Shown: positions 41,864-49,422 of the stretch, in pieces | Layout: every line of letters starts with the position of its first letter | Numbering within the stretch: position 1 is the first letter of the stretch | Program-made: the position numbers and the translations under genes | Notes under the pieces: generated by a model | What the model was told of the DNA's origin: nothing | Database searches by the model: none | Seen by the model: the letters and a program-made list of their open reading frames with translations, nothing else | From: UBA2396 sp038042175 | GTDB lineage: Bacteria; Planctomycetota; Phycisphaerae; Phycisphaerales; UBA1924 | Length of the DNA stretch: 64,000 nucleotides | Assembly (NCBI GenBank): GCA_964358855.1 | Contig: CAYHQQ010000014.1 | Span: forward strand, 1-64,000 | Direction: 5' to 3'

Positions 41864-41895
41864 GTTAGGGTACTTTGGAACCCTAACAGTGTCAA
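41864..41895 (-). promoter_or_regulatory. imuA promoter with overlapping palindromic operator (candidate LexA site)
   Basis: Reading the minus strand: TTGACA (41895-41890), 17-bp spacer, TACCCT (41872-41867), 6 nt, ATG. Perfect inverted repeat GTTAGGGT-N8-ACCCTAAC (41864-41887), extendable to 11-bp arms with one mismatch, covers spacer and -10. It matches none of the well-known LexA motifs (CTGT-N8-ACAG, GAAC-N4-GTTC, GTTC-N7-GTTC). Confidence 0.75.
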
Positions 41896-41935
41896 GACAA
41901 ATATGGCCAAGGAGTGGAAAACGGGCTGAAAATGC

Positions 41936-42676
41936 CTAAAACAGGAGGCCCTGATCGGGGCCGCGCTCGGCCACGGGTTCCATGAGATCGGGGCCTTGAG
42001 CGCGGGCGTCGCCGACGCGTTTGGAGACGGGATAGGACTCGAAATCGGCATCGTCGGTGGGCTGGAAGAGGCGCGAAGCTTCGGAAGGATCGAGTTCACC
42101 GGGCGCGAGCCAGCGCTCGCGGTCGGCGGCGTGCAGGATCACGGGCATGCGATCGTGGAGGGGCTTCATGAGGGAGTTGGGTGTGGTGGTGAGGATGGTG
42201 AAGGTTTCGAGCGGGGCGGCGGCGGCGGCGGTACCAGCGCCGGAGTTGGGGCCGCTCCAATGTTCCCAGAGACCGGCGAGGGTAAAGGGCTGGCGATCGC
42301 GGCGGCCGATCCAGTAGGGTTGCTTCTCGCGGGGGCTGAGCACTTTCCATTCGTAGAAGCCGCTGATGGGGACGAGGCATCGGCGCTGGCGGAAGGCGGC
42401 GCGGAAGGTGGGCTTCTCGCTGACGGTTTCGGAGCGGGCGTTGAAGCTCCGCACGCCGACGGAGGGGTCGGTGGCCCAGGAGGGGACGAGGCCCCATTTC
42501 ATCAGGAGGCCTTGGGGCTCTGATGCGTGGACTCCGGGCTCGGTCGCGCGGATCACGGGAGCGGACTGCGTGGGGGCGACGTTGTACTGGGGCGTGAGTT
42601 GTTCGTCGGGATAGGCAAGGCGCATGAGGCGGACGAGGTCGCGCCAGCGGTAGAGGTTGGTGAAGCGGCCGCACAT
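41936..42676 (-). CDS. SRAP (HMCES/YedK-type) abasic-site crosslink protein
   Basis: 246 aa; covalently captures abasic sites in single-stranded DNA through Cys2. The start MCGRF is diagnostic: the catalytic Cys must follow Met1, so ATG 42676 is certain and the longer open frame is false. Further family motifs: QYNVAPTQ (DNA-binding Asn), SFNARSET (Arg/Glu), RCLVPISGFYEWK (catalytic Glu), ILTTTPNSLMKPLHDRMPVIL (catalytic His). Length is normal for a bacterial SRAP protein. It lies 75 bp upstream of imuA on the same strand and is divergent from a DinD-like gene, making a DNA-damage neighbourhood. Confidence 0.95.
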   Translation of the reverse strand: MCGRFTNLYRWRDLVRLMRLAYPDEQLTPQYNVAPTQSAPVIRATEPGVHASEPQGLLMKWGLVPSWATDPSVGVRSFNARSETVSEKPTFRAAFRQRRCLVPISGFYEWKVLSPREKQPYWIGRRDRQPFTLAGLWEHWSGPNSGAGTAAAAAPLETFTILTTTPNSLMKPLHDRMPVILHAADRERWLAPGELDPSEASRLFQPTDDADFESYPVSKRVGDARAQGPDLMEPVAERGPDQGLLF

Positions 42677-42682
42677 GGGGGG

Positions 42683-42688
42683 ATGATA
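42683..42688 (-). promoter_or_regulatory. -10-like hexamer 6 nt before the SRAP gene
   Basis: TATCAT (one mismatch to consensus), CCCCCC, ATG 42676. No Shine-Dalgarno; leaderless geometry as at imuA. Confidence 0.5.
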
Positions 42689-42713
42689 TGGGAGGAAAGC
42701 GAATCGATCTGAC

Positions 42714-42740
42714 CTTGACTCTTTGCTACACTGCGTCAAG
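42714..42740 (+). promoter_or_regulatory. Dyad centred on an extended -10 of the DinD-like gene
   Basis: CTTGAC (42714-42719) and GTCAAG (42735-42740) form a perfect 6-bp dyad with 15-nt spacing. The spacer contains TGC-TACACT (42724-42732), an extended -10 for the plus strand. A repressor bound to the dyad would block this promoter. Confidence 0.45.
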
Positions 42741-42791
42741 TGAGGGGCGAGCAGCCCTGCCGGGGCGTCTGAAATCATCCGAGGAACTGAA

Positions 42792-43643
42792 ATGAAGAAC
42801 CTCCCAGTTGAGTTCGAAGGCACGGCCATCCGTCGCGTCTACGACGAGAAGGCCGAGACGTGGTATTTCTCCGTTGTGGACATCATCGGGGTGCTGACCG
42901 AGCAGCCGGACTTCCAGGCGGCCCGCAACTACTGGAAGGTGCTCAAAAACAGGCTCAAGAAGGAGGGGAGCCAGTCGGTTACAAATTGTAACCGACTGAA
43001 ATTGACCGCCGCCGACGGCAAGGCCTACCTCACCGACGTCGCCAACGCCGAAACCCTCCTGCGGCTCGTGCAGAGCGTTCCGAGCCCCAAGGCCGAGCCG
43101 ATCAAGCTCTGGCTGGCCAAGGTGGGGTACGAGCGGATGCAGGAGATGGCCGATCCGGCACGGGCCGTGGACCGCGCCCGCGAGACGTGGGTCAAGCATG
43201 GGCACAGCGAGAAGTGGATCCAGCAGCGGATGATGGGTCAGGAGACCCGCAACAAGCTCACCGATTACTGGAGTACACACGAGATCAAGCAGGGGGAGGA
43301 GTACGCCATCCTCACCAATATCATCCATCAGGAGTGGTCGGGCGTCTCCGTGAAGGGGCACAAAGAGATCAAGGGTCTCAGGAGCCACAACCTCCGCGAC
43401 CACATGAGCGAGGCGGAACTGATTTTCACCGCCCTGGCCGAATTCTCCACGCGGCAGATCGCGGAGAAGGACAACGCGACGGGGATGCCCGCCAATCAGG
43501 CGGCGGCGAGGTCGGGCGGAGGTATCGCCAAGAAGGCGCGGCAGGAACTTGAGGGGCGGACGGGCAAGAGGGTTGTGACGGGAGAGAACTACCTGCCGCC
43601 GCCTCGCGTCAAGCGGATCAAGGGTGGCGGTGATGTCGAATGA
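42792..43643 (+). CDS. dinD: DinD/BRO-N family protein, DNA-damage or phage-type antirepressor
   Basis: 283 aa. The N-terminus (~1-110) is a BRO-N-like domain (FEGTAIRRVYDEKAETWYFS, VVDIIGVLTEQPDF, YWKVLKNRLKKEG, TDVANAETLLRLVQSVPSPK). The C-terminal half matches the DinD pattern: SHNLRDHMSEAELIFTALAE, IAEKDNATGMPANQAAA, GGGIAKKARQELEGRTGKRV, VVTGENYL. E. coli DinD is SOS-induced and inhibits RecA-mediated strand exchange; the same role here is inference. GAGGA at 42781-42785 supports the ATG. Codon use is less GC-biased than that of the dockerin genes. Divergent from the SRAP gene, with a dyad over its promoter. Confidence 0.8.
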   Translation: MKNLPVEFEGTAIRRVYDEKAETWYFSVVDIIGVLTEQPDFQAARNYWKVLKNRLKKEGSQSVTNCNRLKLTAADGKAYLTDVANAETLLRLVQSVPSPKAEPIKLWLAKVGYERMQEMADPARAVDRARETWVKHGHSEKWIQQRMMGQETRNKLTDYWSTHEIKQGEEYAILTNIIHQEWSGVSVKGHKEIKGLRSHNLRDHMSEAELIFTALAEFSTRQIAEKDNATGMPANQAAARSGGGIAKKARQELEGRTGKRVVTGENYLPPPRVKRIKGGGDVE

Positions 43644-43858
43644 AACGACCCCGCCTCTCCGGACGCCGGGCGTGTTCGAGGCCGACTGGTGCGGCGTTGC
43701 GTGTCATTGGACCCGCACGACGCACCGGCACGTTTCCGGGACGGCTTCAATGAGGTGCTCGGCTAATTCAATGCGGTTCATCACACGACACACGCTGCGG
43801 AATTCAGGAAAGAGGTTAACTTGCAACTCCAAACGGCGGCAGCATCACAAGAACAGAG

Positions 43859-44515
43859 ATGGTTTCTAATATGAGTTACGAGCATGGCGCACTCTTTCAG
43901 TTGATCGACTACGGTCGCGGATGCGATGGTGATCCTACCGGCGGAAACCGAATTCACTGCGAAATCATTCCGGAAAGCAGCATTTGCGACAAGTGCGGCC
44001 AGATCTTGAACAGCTGGTATCCCCGCGAAGCGCCAACCGTACGCCTGCACTTGGTGGAGGAATGCACACGAATCGGGTTACTTGGGTTACCGGTACTTCA
44101 TGAGTCGGTCTTTGACGTGCTGCGCCCCTACTTGCCCGATGCGCTTGCAACGCGGTGTTCCTCAAATCCGGCGTCTCCAATGAAGATCGGAAGCAAGTAC
44201 GTCGCATTGTCAATGCCCGACAGGTACTGGATCAACATCTACCGCAAGACGAGCCGGCCGTGGCTGTGCACCAAGTGCAACCGATGGCTGGTCCCGCTCG
44301 GAGCGTTGAACGACCGACTGCAGTATTGCGCCTTGGAGCCGGACCAACGAGATCAGTGTGCCTTTTTCAGGCGGAGTGGTTTTGATTTGGTTGTGTCCGC
44401 CGGTCTGCGAGCGGCGATAGAGTCGCTTGACTTGAGTGAAATCGGATGGCAGTCAATTCGTATTTATGGCGAACTGCCGCCTGAAAACCGACTCGCAGTC
44501 ACAGACGATGGTTGA
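43859..44515 (+). CDS. Unknown protein with zinc-ribbon-like Cys pairs
   Basis: 218 aa, not recognised. Two Cys-x-x-Cys pairs (CDKCGQIL at ~43 and CTKCNRWL at ~140) could bind one zinc ion together. The rest is mixed alpha/beta without signal peptide or membrane segment. Start at ATG 43859 or 43871. Base composition is clearly lower in GC, with less third-position bias than neighbours, and the gene sits between a phage-type antirepressor-like gene and an integration-site candidate; horizontal acquisition is plausible. The 215 bp before it contain only a poor 81-codon open frame. Confidence 0.55.
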   Translation: MVSNMSYEHGALFQLIDYGRGCDGDPTGGNRIHCEIIPESSICDKCGQILNSWYPREAPTVRLHLVEECTRIGLLGLPVLHESVFDVLRPYLPDALATRCSSNPASPMKIGSKYVALSMPDRYWINIYRKTSRPWLCTKCNRWLVPLGALNDRLQYCALEPDQRDQCAFFRRSGFDLVVSAGLRAAIESLDLSEIGWQSIRIYGELPPENRLAVTDDG

Positions 44516-44726
44516 CCTCACATGCGATCTCCGACCGGAAAGTAAAGGCCCTGACTGTCGGTTCCCTCGGAGCGAATAGGCGCTGGCATCGGTGAATGAT
44601 GATGATGAGGTAAATTAAGGAGAGGAAACTTGAGGCCACCCTGTGGTAGCGGAGTCCTGCACGCCATCGTAGTAAAGCCGCTCCGCTCGCAGCAGCCGGG
44701 CACCCTGCGTCCGTTCCCTGAGGAGG

Positions 44727-44774
44727 GCCACGTCTATGAAGACTTGAACTCCGGCAAGTCTTCATAGACGTGGC
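44727..44774. repeat. Perfect 20-bp inverted repeat, 8-nt loop
   Basis: Arms 44727-44746 and 44755-44774 match without mismatch. On the minus strand the hairpin begins 18 nt after the stop codon of the metallopeptidase gene, but no T-tract follows. Nucleotides 44740-44752 (AGACTTGAACTCC) are identical to 49282-49294 in tRNA-Ala, in the same orientation. The rest of 44516-44791 shows no gene. Confidence 0.75.
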
Positions 44775-44791
44775 ACGGCGCGGACTTCTGT

Positions 44792-47707
44792 TCAGCAACC
44801 GGCTTCGAACGCGACGACGAAGGCGTCGTAGTCGAAGAAGTCGGCGGAGCCGTCGCCGTCGAAGTCGGCGGTTTTGTTGGGGGGGCAGGGGCCGCCTTCG
44901 AAGCAGATGACGAAGGCGTCGTAGTCGAAGAAGTCGACGGTGCCGTCGGAGTCGAAGTCGGCGGGGCAGGGCGTGGGCTCTTGCCATTCGAGGGCGCCGA
45001 TGTCGACGATGGGAGCGGAGCCGATGCCGGTGTTTGGAGTTGCGGGGTCGTCGGTGCGGCGGGGGCGGGCGGCGGCGTCGAGGGTGAAGGAGGCGGGGAG
45101 AGCAGGCGAGTCGCCGGCGTCGATGCAGGTGGAGCCGGAGAGGGGGGAGAAGTCGCCGGTGGCGGGGTTGGCGAGCAGCGGATCGCCGCCGGAGTTGCCG
45201 GGGCCGCCGAGGGAGCCGTCCCAGCCTTGGACGCGGCTGTAACGGACGAGAGCTGGGTCGCCGTAAGCGTAGAAGTTCTTGTCCTGGACCAGTTCGGAGC
45301 TGCCGGTGTTGGCCCACAGGAGCGAGTTTGTGATGTTGGCGGTGGAGAAGTAGACGACAGCGCCGCCCGTGTCGGTCGTGGCGGCGTTGCCGTAGATGGT
45401 GCAGTTGATGATCGAGGCGTTGGTTGCGTTGGCGAGCCAGAGGGCGCCGCCGTCTTCGGCACTTTGGTTGTTGGCGAAGACGGTGTTGATGGCGGTGAGC
45501 TGGACGTTGTTGTGGTCGAGGGCGCCGCCGTTGAAAGTGACGGCGTTGCCTCCGGTGAACCAGCAGGAGCGGAGGGTGATCACGGAGTCGTCGGAGGCGA
45601 TGCCGGCGCCCCAGCCGGCGGTGTTGTTGGTGAAAGTGGTGGTGTCGGCGATGAGGGTGCCGCCGGTGTAGACGGCGGCCGCGCCGCCGCCGTAGGTTGC
45701 GGTGTTGTTTTGGAAGGAGCAGTTGGTGAGCGTGGCGCCGCCGGCGTTGTAGGCGGCGAGGCCTCCGCCGGTGCTGGCGCGGTTGTTGCGGAAGGTGCAA
45801 TTGGTGATGGTGGGATTGGCGCCGTCGATGTAGATGCCGCCGCCGGAGAATTCGGAGTAGGCCTTCTCGATGGTGAAGGTGTCGAGGGCGGCGGTGGAGT
45901 CGGCGGCGATGGCGAAGACCACGGAGTATGTGTTGTCGAGGAGGCTGGCGGTGTTGCCGATCTCGCCGGAGAGGATGGATGTGAAGCCGGAGAGGCGCTG
46001 GGCGAGAGAGGTTTCGCCGCCGCCAGGGGCGGAACGGCCTTGGAAGCCGCCGCGGAGGGTGAGGCCGGTGCGGAGGTTGAAGGCGCGGTATCGCTCGCCG
46101 GTGCCGGAGTCGGGCGTGTAGGAGCCGTCGGCGGTCCAGATTTCGCGGATGTTGTTGCAGCCGAGGTTGGCGATGGCGACGAGTTCGGCGAGATCGCCGC
46201 CGGAGGTGGACCAGGAGACGCCCTCACCGGGGCCGGGGACGGCGGCGTCGGCGTAGCGGATTTGTTCGCACTCATCGGGACGGCAGTTGTTGTTGAGGTC
46301 GAGGCTGCGGCCGGCGGCGATGTCCGCCGCATCATCGAGCCCGTCGGCGTTGCAGTCGACGATTCCGGTGGCGTCGCGATAGTTGGCGAGCGTCCAGCGC
46401 GTTTGCGAGATCACCAAGGCGTCGTAGGCGGCGCGCGGGTCGCCGGGCACAACTCCGAGGGGCTGGCCGGTGCCGGGGTGGATCTGGTGGGGATTGGAGA
46501 ATTGCTGGAGGCGGATGTTTCCCGGGTAGGCCATGATGGTGCCGTAGGTGTTGCCGCCAGAGGTGAAGTAGTGGCCCCATGCGTAGGAGAGCGGCGCGCT
46601 GGAGTCGCTTTCGTGATCGTGGGCGCAGCCGAAGTTGTGGCCGAGTTCGTGGGCGAGGGTGAGGTTACCCCCGCCGAGGCCTCGCCAGTTGATGCAGGAG
46701 TAGGCCTGGGCTTGGTCCCACAGGGCCCACCAGGCGGTGCCGCCGGTGAAGGCGGGGTCGTCGATGACGAGGAGGACGGTGTCGGCCTTGTATTGGTCAC
46801 GGAGGGACTGGACGTTGTCCATGTAGCCGTCGGAGGGATCGGTGACGCGCTGGAGGTGGTTGAGCCAATTGGGGGGCGGCGGGGATTGCTCGGCGTAGGC
46901 GATCTCGACCATGCCGGCGAGGCGGATCTGGAGGCGATTGACGCCGCCGGAGTTGAGACCGGAGTTGGTGTAGGCGCCGTTGGTGGCGTCGATGGCGTTT
47001 TGGAGGCGAGCGGTGAGGGCGGGCAGGCCGCCGGAGCTCGTGCGGGCGAGGGAGGTGTAGACGCAGAGGACGTCGACGATGGATTGGTCGTCGGGGCAGG
47101 AGCAGGCGCCGCCGAGCGGACTGGGGGGCGGGGGTGAGGGGGCGTGCGTGGGTCCGGCGGCGTGCGGGGGAGCGGTGGGCAGGCCTTGGTTGAGCGTGGG
47201 ATAGGCGGGTCGCGCGGGGTGCGTGGAGTTTGGCGAGGCGTGAGCGGGGTGGTAGCTGGCGGGGCCGCCCATGAGACAGCGTGCGGTGGCCTGCGGGTGG
47301 AGTTGCTCGGCACGGGAGCGGCCGTCGGCTGTGGGGATGATGCTGAAGGAGCCATGCTCGGACCAGAAGCCAGCGGCGAAGGTGCCACTTTGGATGGTGA
47401 TGGTGCAGGTGCCCAGGGCTTCGCCGAGGATTTTTGCGTGGAGGGTGAGGCCGTCGTCGCGGATGATGACGCGATCGATGAGGATGGAGAGGGTGAGGTC
47501 GTCGAAGAGGGTGAAGTCGAGGCGGTCGCCGACCTGTGCGGCGAAGACGGAGGAGTCGATGGTGACTTCGCGGGAGCGGAGGAGGTCGGGGGCGACGGAG
47601 GAGGTTGAAGATGGGGCGGCCGGTGCGGCCACGGGCTGGCGACCAATGCATGGCGCGGCGAAACAGAGGCCCGCCGCGATTGCCAGATTCAGGATCATCA
47701 TCATCAC
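44792..47707 (-). CDS. Secreted metzincin metallopeptidase with beta-helix and GC-type dockerin
   Basis: 971 aa. Signal peptide ~1-23 (four ATG codons at the start; GGAG lies 8 nt upstream). Residues ~25-190 form a pro-region. The catalytic domain ~205-440 carries the zinc motif HELGHNFGCAH (~351) and the Met-turn TIMAYPG (~388), as in reprolysin-like M12 enzymes. A short Asp-rich segment (DCNADGLDDAADI) precedes a right-handed beta-helix (~600-850) with GGGIYIDGANPTITNCTF and similar Chlamydia-POMP-like units (NCTFRNN, NCSFQNN, NTVFANN). The last 57 residues are the double EF-hand module ending EAGC. It is the only dockerin protein here with a clear enzyme domain, and lies 17 kb from the main cluster. 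Confidence 0.9.
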   Translation of the reverse strand: MMMMILNLAIAAGLCFAAPCIGRQPVAAPAAPSSTSSVAPDLLRSREVTIDSSVFAAQVGDRLDFTLFDDLTLSILIDRVIIRDDGLTLHAKILGEALGTCTITIQSGTFAAGFWSEHGSFSIIPTADGRSRAEQLHPQATARCLMGGPASYHPAHASPNSTHPARPAYPTLNQGLPTAPPHAAGPTHAPSPPPPSPLGGACSCPDDQSIVDVLCVYTSLARTSSGGLPALTARLQNAIDATNGAYTNSGLNSGGVNRLQIRLAGMVEIAYAEQSPPPPNWLNHLQRVTDPSDGYMDNVQSLRDQYKADTVLLVIDDPAFTGGTAWWALWDQAQAYSCINWRGLGGGNLTLAHELGHNFGCAHDHESDSSAPLSYAWGHYFTSGGNTYGTIMAYPGNIRLQQFSNPHQIHPGTGQPLGVVPGDPRAAYDALVISQTRWTLANYRDATGIVDCNADGLDDAADIAAGRSLDLNNNCRPDECEQIRYADAAVPGPGEGVSWSTSGGDLAELVAIANLGCNNIREIWTADGSYTPDSGTGERYRAFNLRTGLTLRGGFQGRSAPGGGETSLAQRLSGFTSILSGEIGNTASLLDNTYSVVFAIAADSTAALDTFTIEKAYSEFSGGGIYIDGANPTITNCTFRNNRASTGGGLAAYNAGGATLTNCSFQNNTATYGGGAAAVYTGGTLIADTTTFTNNTAGWGAGIASDDSVITLRSCWFTGGNAVTFNGGALDHNNVQLTAINTVFANNQSAEDGGALWLANATNASIINCTIYGNAATTDTGGAVVYFSTANITNSLLWANTGSSELVQDKNFYAYGDPALVRYSRVQGWDGSLGGPGNSGGDPLLANPATGDFSPLSGSTCIDAGDSPALPASFTLDAAARPRRTDDPATPNTGIGSAPIVDIGALEWQEPTPCPADFDSDGTVDFFDYDAFVICFEGGPCPPNKTADFDGDGSADFFDYDAFVVAFEAGC

Positions 47708-47951
47708 TCAACTCCGGGGCTGGGTGCATGATATCGGATGGCGGCGGATTTTGAGCGTGAACTCAGGGTCTTTTCGGGACATTTGGAAGCGGGTGTGAGG
47801 GTCCCAATACCTACTCCCCGGTGCGAGGGGGAGCGATGCAAAGCTCGGGATGAGCTGACCCTGATTCCGATGGAATGACTCCATTGCCGTAGACGAGTTC
47901 CACGGTGAACGCTCGCGGGTTCTGTCCGCGTCCGGCTCGAGCAATTCGGCG

Positions 47952-48557
47952 CTAGAGCGTCATTCGCCACTTGAGCCTCATCAGCATGAGCTCGAAATCC
48001 TGCATGCTCGTGTCGCGGACGCCCGAGACTGTCACGTCGATGTCGTACGTGCGTCCGGAATCGGCGTTGAACACGCTCGGGGCTTCTGAGGGTAACGACC
48101 CGCCTGGAACCCAGGGATAGTTGGGCATCAGGTATCGCGTGGCGTGATTGCGAGGTCCATTCCGCAATGAGGACTCGTGCGAGGCGTGATACCAGTCTGA
48201 GGCGAAGTCACCCCCGGCGCGACAGACGACCTGGCCCGTTTCGCGGCAAGTGACCTCGATGGTGCAAACGACTCCTTTGGGACACCAGAGTTCGGGGCCG
48301 CGTCCCGAGAAGCCGTTGCGATATGGCTCGATCGAGGCGCGTGGAATCGGAAGTCTGGCCTCGAAGACGGTCTGATCGCCCAGAGCGGAGACGACGAAGC
48401 GCGTGGTGCCGTTCTCGGCGGGGACTCTTCCGAGCGAGTAAAGGTAGTCGTAGTAGATCTGCTCCTTGCGTGACTCGAGTTTGGTCAATCCGGCGGGAAT
48501 GTCGGTGCAGGAGGCTAGCGAGAGGAACAAGACCGCGGCGAACAAGAGTTTCACCAT
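47952..48557 (-). CDS. Unknown lipoprotein
   Basis: 201 aa. Signal peptide with lipobox (LLFAAVLFLSLASC, Cys ~18), so a membrane-anchored lipoprotein is expected. The mature part is mainly beta (TTRFVVSALGDQTVFEARLP; SGRTYDIDVTVSGVRD) with a Cys pair region (ELWCPKGVVCTIEVTCRETG, VVCRAGG) that could form disulfides. No family recognised. The open frame extends upstream, but ATG 48557 gives the signal peptide. Interval 47708-47951 before the metallopeptidase start has a TATCAT box (minus strand, 47728-47733) and nothing else. Confidence 0.65.
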   Translation of the reverse strand: MVKLLFAAVLFLSLASCTDIPAGLTKLESRKEQIYYDYLYSLGRVPAENGTTRFVVSALGDQTVFEARLPIPRASIEPYRNGFSGRGPELWCPKGVVCTIEVTCRETGQVVCRAGGDFASDWYHASHESSLRNGPRNHATRYLMPNYPWVPGGSLPSEAPSVFNADSGRTYDIDVTVSGVRDTSMQDFELMLMRLKWRMTL

Positions 48558-48597
48558 TGAGATGGCTCGCACGAAGGGCCTGAGGGTTGGGACGTGA

Positions 48598-49120
48598 AAC
48601 CGGCAAGGATGGAGCGCGCAAATGCAGCGGAAGGTTCGCGAGCACCCCCAACTCGCCGAAGCCCTCCGCTCGCACCAGCGTGCCTTCCCCGGGCTTCCCA
48701 CCGCTCGGGTGTTCAGGCAGGCCGTGACGAACCGGACGCGAGTCCTGGACTTCCTCCGCGCAGGGATCGCCCGGAGGGTGGACGTGCTCGACGCCCAAGG
48801 CAATCGGATTCCGATCGGCAAGCGGACGAAGAATCAGAAGTACAAGTCCCGAATCGATTGCACCGACGCCGAGGGCCGGATTGCCGACCTCCATTGCCTC
48901 CGGACCACCCTGGGGACCAACCTCGCCCGGGCGGGAGTCACGCCTCAAGTCGCCCAGAAGATCATGAGGCATTCAGACTACAGGACCACCCTGAAGTCCT
49001 ACACGGTCCTCAGTCTTCACGACTCGGCCGGAGCGATGAACAAGATCCCCACAATCAATGCCCCGAAGCCAGAAGAGGCGAAAGCGACAGGAACGGACGG
49101 TCTGGCGGAGGAGGTTCCCC
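48598..49120 (+). pseudogene. C-terminal fragment of a tyrosine recombinase/integrase
   Basis: The frame contains the second half of a tyrosine recombinase catalytic domain: DLHCLRTTLGTNLARAGV (H-x-x-R), KIMRHSDYRTT (third conserved His) and LKSYTVL (nucleophile Tyr). The core-binding domain and the first catalytic Arg are missing, and a stop codon (48595-48597) lies before the fragment, so it is inactive. The frame runs on into the tRNA gene on the opposite strand (reading RRLELPTPSLQS), a typical sign of an integrase beside its tRNA target. No other gene lies between 48558 and 49270. Confidence 0.75.
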
Positions 49121-49270
49121 TACACCCTGAAGCGCACCCTATTCGGCTCGATTCGGACCAAACGAGTACAACCCGTTGCAACGAAGCAAACCGGGGACGC
49201 AAGGGTGAGCCTCGCAGTTTGGCCCATGATTCAGGGCGAAATCGTGATGTTTCAGGGGGGAAAGAGAGAC

Positions 49271-49343
49271 TGGAGCGAAGGAGACTTGAACTCCCAACCC
49301 CTAGCTTGCAAAGCTAGTGCTCTACCAATTGAGCTATCGCCCC
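49271..49343 (-). tRNA. tRNA-Ala (anticodon TGC)
   Basis: 73 nt, full cloverleaf: acceptor GGGGCGA/TCGCTCC with the G3-U70 pair that specifies alanine, D-arm GCTC/GAGC, anticodon stem CTAGC/GCTAG with loop TTTGCAA, T-arm GGGAG/CTCCT with TTCAAGT. The 3' CCA is not encoded. TAGAAT (49386-49391, minus strand) may be its -10. A decayed integrase touches its 3' end. Confidence 0.96.
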
Positions 49344-49422
49344 TCTGGCTCTTGCCCGGGGTCGGGTTTGGGCCAAGGTTGGGCGATTCTAGACGTGGAA
49401 GCGGTGGAAAACCGGTGAGAGG

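Noticed and set aside
43633..43869. 81-codon frame between the DinD-like gene and the zinc-ribbon gene
   Set aside because: Poor composition (basic, Thr/His/Cys-rich end), no Shine-Dalgarno spacing of note, no recognisable motif, and it overlaps the next start.
44981..47137. 718-codon plus-strand frame over the metallopeptidase
   Set aside because: Gly/Val/Glu-rich shadow; the minus strand has the HELGHNFGCAH enzyme.
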